Below are positions 9,349 to 18,348 of a stretch of 64,000 nt of DNA, piece after piece. The position numbers and the translations under genes were made by a program. The notes beneath the pieces were generated by a model, which ran no database searches, was not told where the DNA came from, and saw nothing but the letters and a program-made list of their open reading frames with translations. The stretch's first letter is position 1; each line of letters starts with the position of its first letter. This stretch comes from Bradyrhizobium sp. (lineage in GTDB: Bacteria; Pseudomonadota; Alphaproteobacteria; Rhizobiales; Xanthobacteraceae), in the NCBI RefSeq assembly GCF_004799405.1, contig NZ_SSMW01000011.1, forward strand, positions 32,568 through 96,567, read 5' to 3'.

Positions 9349-10581
9349 TCACCAGCTTGCGGGCAGCCTCTTGAGGCCCCGCAAGACGAAGGTCGGCCGC
9401 CATTCCGGGTTCTCGGCGTCGTCCAGCTTCAGTTCCGGCAGGCGGCGCAACAGCGTCGAGATCGCGATCTCGGCCTCGATCCGCGCCAATTGGGCGCCGA
9501 GGCAGAAATGAATGCCCCCGCCGAACGACAGCGGACGCACATTGGGACGGGTGATATCGAGTTGTTCCGGGCGATCGGGATAGACCGCGGGATCGCGGTT
9601 GGCCGAACCCAGCAGGCAGAGCACGCTTTCGCCCTTCGGGATTTTCTTGCCGCCGAGGTCCTCGATGTCTTCCAGCGTCACCCGGCCGGTCAACTGCACC
9701 GAGGAGTCGTAACGAAGGAATTCCTCGATGGCGTTGGTGATGAGAGCCGGATTGGCCTTGAGCAGCGCAAGCTGGTCGGGATTGCGATGAAGCGCCAGCA
9801 GCCCGTTGCCGATCAGGTTGACGGTGGTCTCGTGGCCGGCGCCGAACAGAAGGATGATATTGGCGGTCAGTTCCTCGTTGGAGAGCTTGCTGCCGTCTTC
9901 CTCGGCCTGCACCAGCTGCGTGGTCAGGTCATTGCCCGGGCTCTTGCGCCGCAGTTCGAACAGCTGCTGGAAATACATCTGGGCCATGGCGTTGCCGGCA
10001 TTGCCCTGCTCGATTTCGGCCGGCGACAACGGCACCGGTTCGAGAATGCGGCCGCCATCGCGCGAGCCCTTGTAGAAAATTTCGCGGTGGTCCTCGGGAA
10101 TACCGAGCATGTCGCAGATGATCGTGACCGGCAGCTTGAACGCAAAATCCTCGATCAGATCCATGTGGCCCTGACCGGCAATGGCGTCGAGCGTTTGATC
10201 GACGACCTGCTGGATGCGCGGACGCATGTCCTCGACCCGGCGCGCCGTGAAGGCTTTTACGACCAGACCGCGCAAGCGGGTATGGTCGGGCGGATCCTGC
10301 TGCAGCATCCAGTGGCTCATGCTGCGGAAGATCGGCTCTTCCATGATTTGCGGTCCGTAACGCCGCTTGGTCCGCTCGACATAGTCCTTGCCGAAGCGCT
10401 TGTCGCGCAGCACCAGGCTGGCTTCGGCGTGGCGGCTCGCGACAAACGCGCCAAGCGGCGTGAGATGCATCGGATCGGTGGTGCGCAGCCGCTCGTAATG
10501 CGGATAGGGATCGCGGATGAACTCCGGCGACAACGGGTTGAAAAGCGGCTCAGTCGTCGCGGTCTGAACATGCTCGTTCAT
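9349..10581 (-). CDS. Cytochrome P450
   Basis: A 410-residue soluble bacterial P450 monooxygenase. It shows the oxygen-activating I helix motif GAGHETT (247-253), the K-helix ExxR motif E287-F-L-R290, and the haem-ligand loop FGGGIHFCLG with Cys360. No redox partner gene is adjacent, so electrons must come from ferredoxin and reductase encoded elsewhere. The start at 10581 has GAGGG 6 bases upstream; a longer frame to 10704 would run across the palindrome at 10678-10697. The gene diverges from a TetR-type regulator, which probably controls it. The substrate cannot be told from sequence. Confidence 0.95.
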   Translation of the reverse strand: MNEHVQTATTEPLFNPLSPEFIRDPYPHYERLRTTDPMHLTPLGAFVASRHAEASLVLRDKRFGKDYVERTKRRYGPQIMEEPIFRSMSHWMLQQDPPDHTRLRGLVVKAFTARRVEDMRPRIQQVVDQTLDAIAGQGHMDLIEDFAFKLPVTIICDMLGIPEDHREIFYKGSRDGGRILEPVPLSPAEIEQGNAGNAMAQMYFQQLFELRRKSPGNDLTTQLVQAEEDGSKLSNEELTANIILLFGAGHETTVNLIGNGLLALHRNPDQLALLKANPALITNAIEEFLRYDSSVQLTGRVTLEDIEDLGGKKIPKGESVLCLLGSANRDPAVYPDRPEQLDITRPNVRPLSFGGGIHFCLGAQLARIEAEIAISTLLRRLPELKLDDAENPEWRPTFVLRGLKRLPASW

Positions 10582-10677
10582 GGGATCCCTCAATCGGTTG
10601 CCGCGCTGGGACGCCCGCATCCGGGGCATCGGCCTGCCCGGGCGCCGGATGGGTATCGTCGTCCGGACCTTCCAAAT

Positions 10678-10697
10678 TCGATACACTATTGTATCGA
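10678..10697. promoter_or_regulatory. Probable TetR operator (20-bp palindrome)
   Basis: A perfect inverted repeat, TCGATACA-CTAT-TGTATCGA, in the 142-base space between the divergent P450 and TetR-type genes. It sits 26 bases before the regulator's start codon and about 97 bases before the P450 start, so binding could block both promoters. The size (8-bp arms, 4-bp centre) suits a TetR-family dimer. Binding is inferred from position and symmetry. Confidence 0.7.
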
Positions 10698-10723
10698 GTT
10701 GCATTCTGACCTAAAATGGGCGG

Positions 10724-11335
10724 ATGTCAAGAGTTCGAACGAGACCGACCCGCGACGACACCTGCGAAAAGCTGTTCGAGGCGGCGGCGCGCGTGTTCGA
10801 GGAACAGGGCATCGGGGGCGCCAGCGTCGAGGCCATCGCCGCCGCGGCCGGCTTCACGCGCGGCGCGTTTTATTCGAATTTCAAGAGCAAGGAGGAGTTG
10901 ATCATCGCCATGCTCGAGGATCACGTCGAGCAATCCATCCGGCGCAATCTTGAACTTCTCGCAAGGCACAAGAACATCGCGGATTTCATCGATGCGCTGA
11001 AGAGCATGGACCGCAGCTGGCAGGATCCGCTCGGCCGTGCGCCGCTGCTGCATATGGAGATGATCCTGTTTGTGGCCCGCGCCGAAAAGCGCAGGCCCGA
11101 CCTCGCCAAACGCCTGCGCGCCCGGAGAAAACTGATCACCGATATCGTCGAGGCCACGCTGAAGAACAGCGGAAAGAACGGGGCTCTGGACCCGACATGG
11201 ACCGGGGCCATACTGCTGGCGCTGGAGGACGGCTTTCGTCTGCACCGCCTGATCGATCCGGAGACCACGCCGGCCGACAGTTTCCTGCGCGCGATCGGCG
11301 ATCTGCAGAGGACCATGGGGATTTCCCCGGCCTGA
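10724..11335 (+). CDS. TetR/AcrR-family transcriptional regulator
   Basis: A 203-residue regulator. The N-terminal DNA-binding domain has the classic TetR pattern: LFEAAARVFEEQGIGGASVEAIAAAAG followed by the recognition helix region FTRGAFYSNFKSKEEL (quoted in part), about residues 17-60. The C-terminal 130 residues form the variable ligand and dimer domain. It is transcribed away from the P450 gene, with a perfect palindrome between them, so it most likely represses the P450 and itself until a ligand, perhaps the P450 substrate, binds. It converges with the MFS gene, 71 bases away. Confidence 0.92.
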   Translation: MSRVRTRPTRDDTCEKLFEAAARVFEEQGIGGASVEAIAAAAGFTRGAFYSNFKSKEELIIAMLEDHVEQSIRRNLELLARHKNIADFIDALKSMDRSWQDPLGRAPLLHMEMILFVARAEKRRPDLAKRLRARRKLITDIVEATLKNSGKNGALDPTWTGAILLALEDGFRLHRLIDPETTPADSFLRAIGDLQRTMGISPA

Positions 11336-11406
11336 CGAAAGGTTTCAATCGAATAATACAGCCGCCGCGGCAAGCGAATATCAGGCGAATATATTGACTG
11401 CTGTTC

Positions 11407-12699
11407 CTAGGTGCTGGCGCCAGCCTTGTGTAATTGCCCGGCCACCGCGCGAATTTTCCGCGGCGACGCCAGCCAGATCGCCACCGCGGATGATCCGCTC
11501 ACCGCAATCCCGATTGCAAAGGCAATGGTATAGCTCCCTGAAAGGTCGTGCAGCATGCCGGTAACCCAGGGACCCGCCGCACCTCCGGCGAGAGCGGCCA
11601 GCATGATGGTGCCGAAAATACTGCCATAGTGTTTGCCCTGGAATATCTCGACCACCACCGCCCCCATGATGGAGGTCAGGCCGTAGCCGAGCGCGCCCTG
11701 CGCCAGAACCATGAGGTAGACCAGCAGCAGGCTCGGAACATGCGCCAGCGCGATCAGCGCCGCAAAGCAGATCGCAAAACCCAGGCAACTCACGGTCCAG
11801 ATCCATTCACGCCCGAACCGGTCGGACAGATGTCCGAGCACGATCTGACCGGGAATCCCGAGCAGGCTGACCGCCCCCAGTGCCCAGACCGCGACGTTCG
11901 GGCTGAAGCCGATGTCGAGAAGATATTTGGTCTGGTGAACCTGCACCGCGTACCAGATATACAAGCCGCCGAAATAGCCGGGTGCGAGCCACCAGAACCG
12001 CGCGGTGCGAAGCGCGCGCTGCAGGGTCCAGTCGATGCTGGCCCAGTCGGAATCCACGATGTTCGATACCGGCCTGGGAGACGATGCCGACGGCGCCGCG
12101 TCGCCATCCGGCAGAAGCCCGAGGTCCTCGGGCCGCTTGCGCAGCAGCAGGTTGATCGGCGCCAGCACTACCAGAACCACAATGCCCATCGCCGTGCAGG
12201 CCGTGCGCCAGCCGGTTTGCTCGATCATGTGCTGCACCCACGGCAGCAGGGTGACGGAACCAATTCCGACACCGGCAAATGCCAATCCCATGGCAAGGCC
12301 GCGCCGCCGGTTGAACCAGTTCGGCAGGTACAGGGATTGACCGGAGTAGCCGAGGCAGATGCTCCCGGCGCCGACCATGACGCCGATCGTGACATACAGA
12401 TGCCATGGCTGCGTCGTCAGCGGCGCCAGCAACAGGCCTCCGGCCATCAGCGCGACGCCGAGTTCCATCACCGCGCGCGGACCGGAACGATCCATCATCC
12501 GCCCGATCAGCGGGCTGACGGCTCCGGAGACCACGAAGCCGAACGAGAAGGCGCCCGCGGTGACGCCGCGCTCCCATCCGAACTCATCGATGATGGGCGG
12601 GAAGAACAGCGAGAACGAGGTGCGGGCGTTGACGCCGATCGCCATGGTGACGAACGTCACGGCGGTGATGATCCATCCGTAAAAAAAAGGAAGCCGCAT
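11407..12699 (-). CDS. Major facilitator superfamily transporter
   Basis: A 430-residue, 12-helix secondary transporter. The N-terminal FYGWIITAVTFVTMAIGVNARTSF and the loop motif PLIGRMMDRSGPRAVM (about residues 66-81, the MFS A-motif) resemble the monocarboxylate/oxalate-formate carrier branch of the family. A second copy of the A-motif, LGHLSDRFGREW, begins the C-terminal half. The ATG at 12699 was chosen because it starts directly before the first helix; the frame extends 36 codons further but with non-membrane, unconserved sequence. It is convergent with the TetR gene and 40 bases downstream of the FecR-type gene's end. The substrate is unknown. Confidence 0.88.
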   Translation of the reverse strand: MRLPFFYGWIITAVTFVTMAIGVNARTSFSLFFPPIIDEFGWERGVTAGAFSFGFVVSGAVSPLIGRMMDRSGPRAVMELGVALMAGGLLLAPLTTQPWHLYVTIGVMVGAGSICLGYSGQSLYLPNWFNRRRGLAMGLAFAGVGIGSVTLLPWVQHMIEQTGWRTACTAMGIVVLVVLAPINLLLRKRPEDLGLLPDGDAAPSASSPRPVSNIVDSDWASIDWTLQRALRTARFWWLAPGYFGGLYIWYAVQVHQTKYLLDIGFSPNVAVWALGAVSLLGIPGQIVLGHLSDRFGREWIWTVSCLGFAICFAALIALAHVPSLLLVYLMVLAQGALGYGLTSIMGAVVVEIFQGKHYGSIFGTIMLAALAGGAAGPWVTGMLHDLSGSYTIAFAIGIAVSGSSAVAIWLASPRKIRAVAGQLHKAGAST

Positions 12700-12739
12700 C
12701 GGAGGCCTTTTGTTCGAGTCCAACGGCTGCGGCGGAATT

Positions 12740-13708
12740 CTACCGCCTGAGCGTCGGGATTGATAACCGGCCGCCGGGCGGATTGACTTGCGGCAGATCC
12801 GTTCCACCGAGCGGCGAAGGTGTGGAAGGAGAAAGCGGGCCGTTGAGAAGTGGCAGCGTGCTGTCGCGCGCGGGATCGTTGAGAAGCGACAACGAACTAT
12901 CGCGCGCGGTTTGCGTGGGTCCGCATTGACCGTTCACCGTCGGCTGGCCGTTCGGACAAAATCGGGTAATTTTGCCAATTTTAGCCGGCTTGTTTCCCGG
13001 CAGCACCGGCACCGGCAAGCTGGCCTTCTTGAGCACGTTCGCGACCGGGAGCGGCGCGCACAATGCGGAATTGGCCGCGCAGACCGAGGCAAAAGTCCAC
13101 GACGGAGTCAACTCGCGCGTGATCTGCGTGACGCCATTTTCACGCAGCACGTTTGCGGTCTCTCCCCGTTTCAGGAGCTGCGTGCATTGCGTGCCGGCGC
13201 AAACGCTTGCCTTTCCATCCTGCAGCGAAACCAGCGTCTGGTTCGCCGTCACCTTGATATCGAGAATGGTGCCGCGGATTCCGATTGACGCGAACGGCGT
13301 TTCGATTTTGTAGGATTTCTTGTCGGAATCCCCGGTGATGAATCGAAAAGCACCGGTGGTGAGCCGGATGGTGATCTGCTTGTAACTGGTCTCGCCCGAA
13401 TAGACCGCCCGATCGATCTTGAGGGTCGAGACCGGGCCGAGCGTCAGTTTGGTGTCGTCGAGCAGGCCGATTCTTGCATCGCTGTCGGCGCTGGTACGGA
13501 CGACCTCGTCGCGCACCACCACATCGCCGATGTTGATCGGAATCAACTGGGCTTCCCCCACATTCAATACTTCGTTGCGGATAATTTCGGCCTGGCCGAC
13601 CTTCACCGGTTGCTGGGCCATGGCGGACGCCATCATCGCCATAGGTCCCGCCACCAGAGCGACCGTGGCATTCAACATCACGGATTTCATCAAGTCTTTG
13701 TTCCACAT
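12740..13708 (-). CDS. Secreted FecR-domain protein
   Basis: A 322-residue exported protein. The N-terminus (about 31 residues ending ASAMAQQ) is a signal peptide. Residues of about 55-165 form a FecR domain: VVVRDEVVRTSADSDARIGLLDDTKLTLGP, YKQITIRLTTGAFRFITG and KIETPFASIGIRGTILDIKV are the typical beta strands (quoted in parts), followed by SVCAGTQCTQLLKRGE. The C-terminus carries two copies of a 12-residue unit (RDSSLSLLNDPA, RDSTLPLLNGPL) and a Pro/Gly-rich tail. Unlike classical FecR it has no anti-sigma N-terminal segment and no sigma factor gene nearby, so it is probably a periplasmic or surface sensor or scaffold, not a FecI partner. Confidence 0.85.
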   Translation of the reverse strand: MWNKDLMKSVMLNATVALVAGPMAMMASAMAQQPVKVGQAEIIRNEVLNVGEAQLIPINIGDVVVRDEVVRTSADSDARIGLLDDTKLTLGPVSTLKIDRAVYSGETSYKQITIRLTTGAFRFITGDSDKKSYKIETPFASIGIRGTILDIKVTANQTLVSLQDGKASVCAGTQCTQLLKRGETANVLRENGVTQITRELTPSWTFASVCAANSALCAPLPVANVLKKASLPVPVLPGNKPAKIGKITRFCPNGQPTVNGQCGPTQTARDSSLSLLNDPARDSTLPLLNGPLSPSTPSPLGGTDLPQVNPPGGRLSIPTLRR

Positions 13709-13783
13709 CGATTTGGGGCGGCGATTCGAGCCACTATTGGCGAACGACGATAGTTTCGCAATGCCGGCAGGGCGGCGGGTTCT

Positions 13784-15061
13784 TCAGCCGAATACGGCGT
13801 TAGGCAGCCACAGCGTCAGGATCGGCACGTAGGTGATGATGCCGAGCACGATCAGCAGCAGGATGAGAAACGGCAGGATGCCGCGGATCACCTCGCCGAT
13901 CGGCGCCGACGAAATGGTCGCGAGCACAAAAAGATTGAGACCGACCGGCGGATGGACCAATCCGATTTCCATGTTGTGGGTGAAGATGATCGAAAAATGC
14001 ACGGGATCGACCCCGAGCGGCTTCAGCGCCGGCGCCAGGATCGGCAGCACCAGCAGCAGCGTCGCGGTGACCTCGAGGAAACAGCCGAGCACCAGCAGCA
14101 GGCCGTTGATGATGAGCAGGAACTGCCAGGTGGAAAAACCGTGATTGACCACGAAGGTCACAAGCTGGTTGGGGATTCCGGACTCGGTCATCCAGTGGCC
14201 GAAGGCGAGCGCGGTCGCCACGATCAGCATGATGGTTGCGGCGCTGCGGATGCCGTCGGTGATCACCTTCAGGGTCTGGGTCCAGTGGAAGCCGCGGTAG
14301 AAGATCAGCGAAACCAGTAACGCCACCGCCGCCGACAGCGCCGCCGCCTCGGTGACGGTGACGACGCCGCCATAGATGCCGACCGTCACCACCAGCGGCA
14401 CCGCCAGCGCCGGGACCGCCCGCGCCGTGACGCGCAGCCGCTCGGCCATCGGCAGCGACGGCTCGACCGGGAAGTTGCGCCGCCTTGCGTCGTACAGCAC
14501 CCACGCCGCGAACGCCGCCGCCTGCAGCAGGCCGGGCAGAACGCCGGCCAGAAACAGCCGCGGCACCGATTGCTCAGCGACGATGCCGTACAGGATGAGG
14601 GCGAGACTCGGCGGCACCACAATGCCGATGGTGCCGGAAGCGCCGACCACGCCGAGCGCAAACGAACGCGGATAACCGCGCTCGATCATGGCCGGCACCA
14701 GGATGGTTCCCATCGCCAGCGCGGTCGCGACGCTCGAGCCGCAGATCGCCGCAAACAGCGTGCATGCCACCACGGTGACGAGGCCGAGCGAACCCCTGAT
14801 GCCGCCGAGCCACGCGGTGGCGACATCGACCAGCGCCTTGGCGACGCCGCCCGAGCGCATGAAGGCGGCCGCCATCACGAACAGCGGCAACGCCATCAGG
14901 GTGGTCGAGTTGAGCTTGTTGATCACCATCTGCGCCGCGCCGATCAGCGGCTGGCCCGTGGCGATGTAGAGGATGCCGGCGCACATGCCGAGCACCAGGA
15001 AGATCGGCATCCCCGCTGCGAGCAGCCCGAAGAACAACACCAGGAAAAGCAGGGTCAGCAT
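13784..15061 (-). CDS. dctM: TRAP transporter large permease (DctM-like)
   Basis: A 425-residue, roughly 12-helix membrane protein that couples sodium to uptake of an organic acid captured by the periplasmic binding protein. Typical DctM motifs are visible: GMPIFLVLGMCAGI near the N-terminus, AICGSSVATALAMGTILVP (about 105-123), GVVGASGTIGIVVPPS, and near the C-terminus HNMEIGLVHPPVGLNLFV. It is the last gene of the dctP-dctQ-dctM unit, starting 24 bases after dctQ ends. A 75-base gap separates it from the FecR-type gene. Confidence 0.94.
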   Translation of the reverse strand: MLTLLFLVLFFGLLAAGMPIFLVLGMCAGILYIATGQPLIGAAQMVINKLNSTTLMALPLFVMAAAFMRSGGVAKALVDVATAWLGGIRGSLGLVTVVACTLFAAICGSSVATALAMGTILVPAMIERGYPRSFALGVVGASGTIGIVVPPSLALILYGIVAEQSVPRLFLAGVLPGLLQAAAFAAWVLYDARRRNFPVEPSLPMAERLRVTARAVPALAVPLVVTVGIYGGVVTVTEAAALSAAVALLVSLIFYRGFHWTQTLKVITDGIRSAATIMLIVATALAFGHWMTESGIPNQLVTFVVNHGFSTWQFLLIINGLLLVLGCFLEVTATLLLVLPILAPALKPLGVDPVHFSIIFTHNMEIGLVHPPVGLNLFVLATISSAPIGEVIRGILPFLILLLIVLGIITYVPILTLWLPNAVFG

Positions 15062-15085
15062 GCTGGGGACCGGCGATCCGCCCTT

Positions 15086-15673
15086 CTAGCGGTCGGCGAG
15101 CGGAGGCGATAACCCGCTCGGCATTTCTTCTTGAAACACATGGCCGACGGTCATCGTCGCCGGATCGAAATACAGCGTGAAGCGAACCAGCCGCATGATG
15201 TAACGCAGCAGCATCAGCGCGCTGCCTACCGGCAAAGCGAGATAGTAAATCCACATCGGAAATTGCAGGTCGGTCGAACTGGTCTCGTCGATCAACAGCG
15301 AGGTGTCGACGATCTGCCAGCCGTACCAGATCAGCGAACCGCAAAACACGATGGCGACGAGGCAATTGAAGATCTCGACGAGGCGCAGGTATCGCGGCGG
15401 CAGCAGCCGCAGCACCAGGTCGGGGCGGACATGGCCGTCGCGGCGCACGAGCTGGCTGGAGACGATCATGATCGCCCAGATGATGAGATAGACGATCACT
15501 TCCTCGGCGTAGCTGATGGCCCGCCCGGGATCGATGTAGCGTCCGATCACCTGCAGCAGCCCGATCACCAGCGCGACAAGACCGAGAAGGCCCACCAGGG
15601 TCTCCTCGATCCAATCCCACCAGCCGAGTGCGGCCGACGCTTTCGACCAGGCCCCCGTCGATGCCATGCTCAA
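15086..15673 (-). CDS. dctQ: TRAP transporter small permease (DctQ-like)
   Basis: A 195-residue protein with four predicted transmembrane helices (LVGLLGLVALVIGLLQVIG at about 29-47, then one each near residues 60-80, 105-125 and 145-165). The EEVIVYLIIWAIMIVSSQLVRRDGHVRPD block, quoted in part, is characteristic of DctQ. It assists and stabilises the large permease. Its ATG overlaps the end of the dctP gene by four bases, and dctM follows closely, so the three are one operon. Confidence 0.92.
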   Translation of the reverse strand: MSMASTGAWSKASAALGWWDWIEETLVGLLGLVALVIGLLQVIGRYIDPGRAISYAEEVIVYLIIWAIMIVSSQLVRRDGHVRPDLVLRLLPPRYLRLVEIFNCLVAIVFCGSLIWYGWQIVDTSLLIDETSSTDLQFPMWIYYLALPVGSALMLLRYIMRLVRFTLYFDPATMTVGHVFQEEMPSGLSPPLADR

Positions 15674-16704
15674 CTGCCGCTGGTGGTTTCAGCCACGATG
15701 AGTTTGACCATCTCGGGCGAGACCTTGATCTCTTTCGCCATCTGGTCCTGCTCGGCCATCATCTGCTTCCGTTCCGCAGCGCTTTGCTCGGCGGTCGGGT
15801 CGGAGAACTTGATGCCATGCTCCTGCAGCGTGGTGCGCGCCTTGGTCTGGGCCGCCGCCATGTTGGCGCGATAGGCCGGGATGTTCTGCGCCCATACGTC
15901 CGTCATCGTCTTCTGCAGATCGGGCGACAGCTTGTCCCAGAACACCTGGCTCACCAGCGGAATATATTCGGCGATGAACTGATGATCCTCCAGCGCATAT
16001 TTGACGCCGGAATCCCAGAGCTTGGCGCTGACCAGACTTTCGTTCGAACTGACCAGTCCATCGAAGGTGCCCTGCGACAGCGCCAGGGGAACGTTGGGCC
16101 ACGCCGTGGTATTGGGGATCGCTCCGAGGAAGCGGGCGCGCCACGCCTGGCCTGCACCGCCGGAGTTGCGGATCTTCATGCCCTTGAGGTCAGTCAGGCT
16201 GGCGATCGGCTTGTTGGAGCTGTACCAGTTCTGAAAACCGAGATCGAGATACGGCCCGAGCACGTGCGAACGCAGCTTTTGCTGAATCTGGCCGTTGAGA
16301 TACTGGCCAGGCTTGCCGTCAATGACCTTGTGAATGAGGTCGATCGGCTGTCCGTAAAGCACCGGAAGCTGGAAACAATCCGCGTCGGAGACGATGCCGG
16401 TGATGGTCCAGCTGCCGGGCGCCGCCATCTCGACCTGGCCCTGGATCAGCGCCTTGCCGACTTCGAGATCGGGATAGAGCTGTCCGCTCTCAAAGATTTC
16501 GGTCTTGATCTTGCCGCCCGCGGCGGCCTCGACCTTGCCGAGATAGTCCTTCATCGAGACGTTGCGCAGATGCGAAGGCGCGGTATCGAGCGACAGCCGC
16601 AGGCGCATGGGCTCGTCGGCCCGCGCGGAGCGGATAAACGCCGGCGCCGCAATGGCGGCAACCGAAGCGAGGGCAAAACTGCGGCGTGATAGACGCTGTG
16701 TCAT
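15670..16704 (-). CDS. dctP: TRAP transporter periplasmic binding protein (DctP-like)
   Basis: A 344-residue extracytoplasmic solute receptor. The N-terminus MTQRLSRRSFALASVAAIAAP contains RRSF, so export may be through the Tat path, with cleavage near SARA/DE. The DctP fold shows in FESGQLYPDLEVGKALIQGQVEMA (in part) and in LKGMKIRNSGG, whose Arg usually binds the ligand carboxylate, followed by LSQGTFDGLVSS. GGAGGA lies upstream of the ATG at 16704, which rules out the longer frame. It is first in the operon with dctQ and dctM. The ligand is likely a carboxylate; which one is not determined. The nearby D-lactate dehydrogenase-like gene is only a weak hint of a hydroxyacid. Confidence 0.93.
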   Translation of the reverse strand: MTQRLSRRSFALASVAAIAAPAFIRSARADEPMRLRLSLDTAPSHLRNVSMKDYLGKVEAAAGGKIKTEIFESGQLYPDLEVGKALIQGQVEMAAPGSWTITGIVSDADCFQLPVLYGQPIDLIHKVIDGKPGQYLNGQIQQKLRSHVLGPYLDLGFQNWYSSNKPIASLTDLKGMKIRNSGGAGQAWRARFLGAIPNTTAWPNVPLALSQGTFDGLVSSNESLVSAKLWDSGVKYALEDHQFIAEYIPLVSQVFWDKLSPDLQKTMTDVWAQNIPAYRANMAAAQTKARTTLQEHGIKFSDPTAEQSAAERKQMMAEQDQMAKEIKVSPEMVKLIVAETTSGS

Positions 16705-16937
16705 TTTATATCCTCCCGATGCGTTAATTGTGCCAGCCGGCAACCTCAAAAAGCTGGGACCGCCGGACGCTTTGACGGGAGCATAACCTTGCCGCCCCCG
16801 GATCGGCAACGCGCAATCATGCCCGGGGGATTGGTGTTCGACTAATTGACCTCGAATGGCGGACGGCGAGATAACGGGGAGATGTCCGTTTGCCTCTATA
16901 AACAAAACGTGCAGTTCGGAAGCGTCATGGTTACAGA

Positions 16938-18305
16938 ATGTATGAGGACTTTTGTAACAGGGCCTTGAACGAAGTGAGCGACGATTCTCCCGGCGCGACG
17001 ATATCGAGGCTTGGTCCGAATGCCGGCTGGCGCTTTTGGCTGGCGATCGTGCTCACCGGTCTTGGCACCGGCGCAAGCGCTGCGGCACTGACGCTGATGC
17101 TGCAGGCCGTCCAGCACATCATGTGGCCCGGTAACGCTGCAACTTTGCTGGACGCCGCTGCCCAGGCAACGCCCTGGCGGCACATTGTCGTACTTTTGGG
17201 AGCGGGACTCGTGACGGGCGCCGGCCAGATCGTCCTGGTGCGTCTGACCAGCAGCAACAGCATCGACATCACCGAAGCAATCTGGTTTTCCGCGGGGCGG
17301 TTGCCGGCATTACGCACATTGGGCAGTGCGGTGTTGTCCGTTATTCTGGTTGGAATGGGTGCTTCGCTCGGACGCGAAGGCGCGCCCAAGCAGGCCGGCG
17401 CGGTCATCGCCAATGTCCTGTCGGACAAAACCGGCCTGTCCGACGAACAACGCCGACTGCTGGTTGCTTGCGGGGCGGGAGCCGGCATGGCTGCGGCCTA
17501 CGGCGTACCGCTGGGCGGCGCGTTGTTCGCGCTCGAAGTCCTGCGCGGAATGCTGGCTTTGAGGCTGGTGTTGCCGGCGCTTTTGACCTCGCTCATTGCA
17601 ACGGCAACCGCGTTTGTGGTTTTGCCCGATGCGCCGACCTACATCATTCCTCATTTCGATAGTTCAGCGATCAATCTGGCCCTGGCGCTGCTTGTTGGAC
17701 CGATAGCCGGTCTCGTGTCGGTTGGGTTTGTGCGAACGATCGCATGGGCCGATCGAAACAGGCCAAGGCACGGGCGGCGATTAATTGCTCCGGTACTGGC
17801 GCTCGGAGTGCTCGGGCTCGTATCGATCCCGTTCCCGCAATTGCTTGGGAACGGCAAGGACATCGCCCAGCTTGCATTCGCCAATGAGATTCCGTTCGCG
17901 CTTTTGCTGGCCTTGCTGGTTCTCAAACCGGCCGCGACCGTGCTGTGCCTGGGGAGCGGCGTGCCCGGAGGCTTGTTTACGCCATCGCTGGCGCTGGGGG
18001 CGCTGCTCGGCGCGGTTGTCGGCCAAGTCTTTGCTCTCGTTTGGCCGGACGTGCAACCGGCACTCGTTGCCATTGTTGGCGCCGGCGCTGTGCTGGCCGC
18101 GACCACGCAGGGACCCATTTCGGCTGTCGTGTTGATGATGGAACTGACCGGGCAGGACCGGTCATTCATCGTGCCTTTATTGCTTGCCGTGGTGATGGCG
18201 ACGCTGGTTTCGCGATTGATCGAACCGCGCTCGATCTATGATGCAAGATTGACCGACGAAGAGATCGCGCAAAGACAAAAACTGCGTGAGCCGGCGAAGC
18301 GCTAA
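16938..18305 (+). CDS. ClC-family chloride channel/transporter, divergent
   Basis: A 455-residue polytopic protein related to ClC channels and H+/Cl- exchangers. Recognisable parts are GMGASLGREGAPKQAGAVIA (in part; the GREGP anion-filter motif, here GREGA), AGAGMAAAYGVPLGGALFALE, the late filter motif GGLFTPSLALGA, and SIYDARL near the end, where the gating Tyr is expected. The first filter motif, GSGIP, is not seen; the equivalent stretch reads SSNSIDITEAI. The glutamate of GREG is kept, which favours exchange or gating. The start is uncertain: the ATG at 16938 has no ribosome site, and a GTG at 16974 is an alternative. No CBS domains are present. Confidence 0.83.
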   Translation: MYEDFCNRALNEVSDDSPGATISRLGPNAGWRFWLAIVLTGLGTGASAAALTLMLQAVQHIMWPGNAATLLDAAAQATPWRHIVVLLGAGLVTGAGQIVLVRLTSSNSIDITEAIWFSAGRLPALRTLGSAVLSVILVGMGASLGREGAPKQAGAVIANVLSDKTGLSDEQRRLLVACGAGAGMAAAYGVPLGGALFALEVLRGMLALRLVLPALLTSLIATATAFVVLPDAPTYIIPHFDSSAINLALALLVGPIAGLVSVGFVRTIAWADRNRPRHGRRLIAPVLALGVLGLVSIPFPQLLGNGKDIAQLAFANEIPFALLLALLVLKPAATVLCLGSGVPGGLFTPSLALGALLGAVVGQVFALVWPDVQPALVAIVGAGAVLAATTQGPISAVVLMMELTGQDRSFIVPLLLAVVMATLVSRLIEPRSIYDARLTDEEIAQRQKLREPAKR

Positions 18306-18348
18306 CCCAACACACGCTTTCCGACGAGGCTGCGCAGTCGAAGCAAGC

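Noticed and set aside
16927..16968. 13-codon leader peptide overlapping the ClC start
   Set aside because: It has a fair ribosome site but no attenuator structure or codon bias to support a leader; too short to call.
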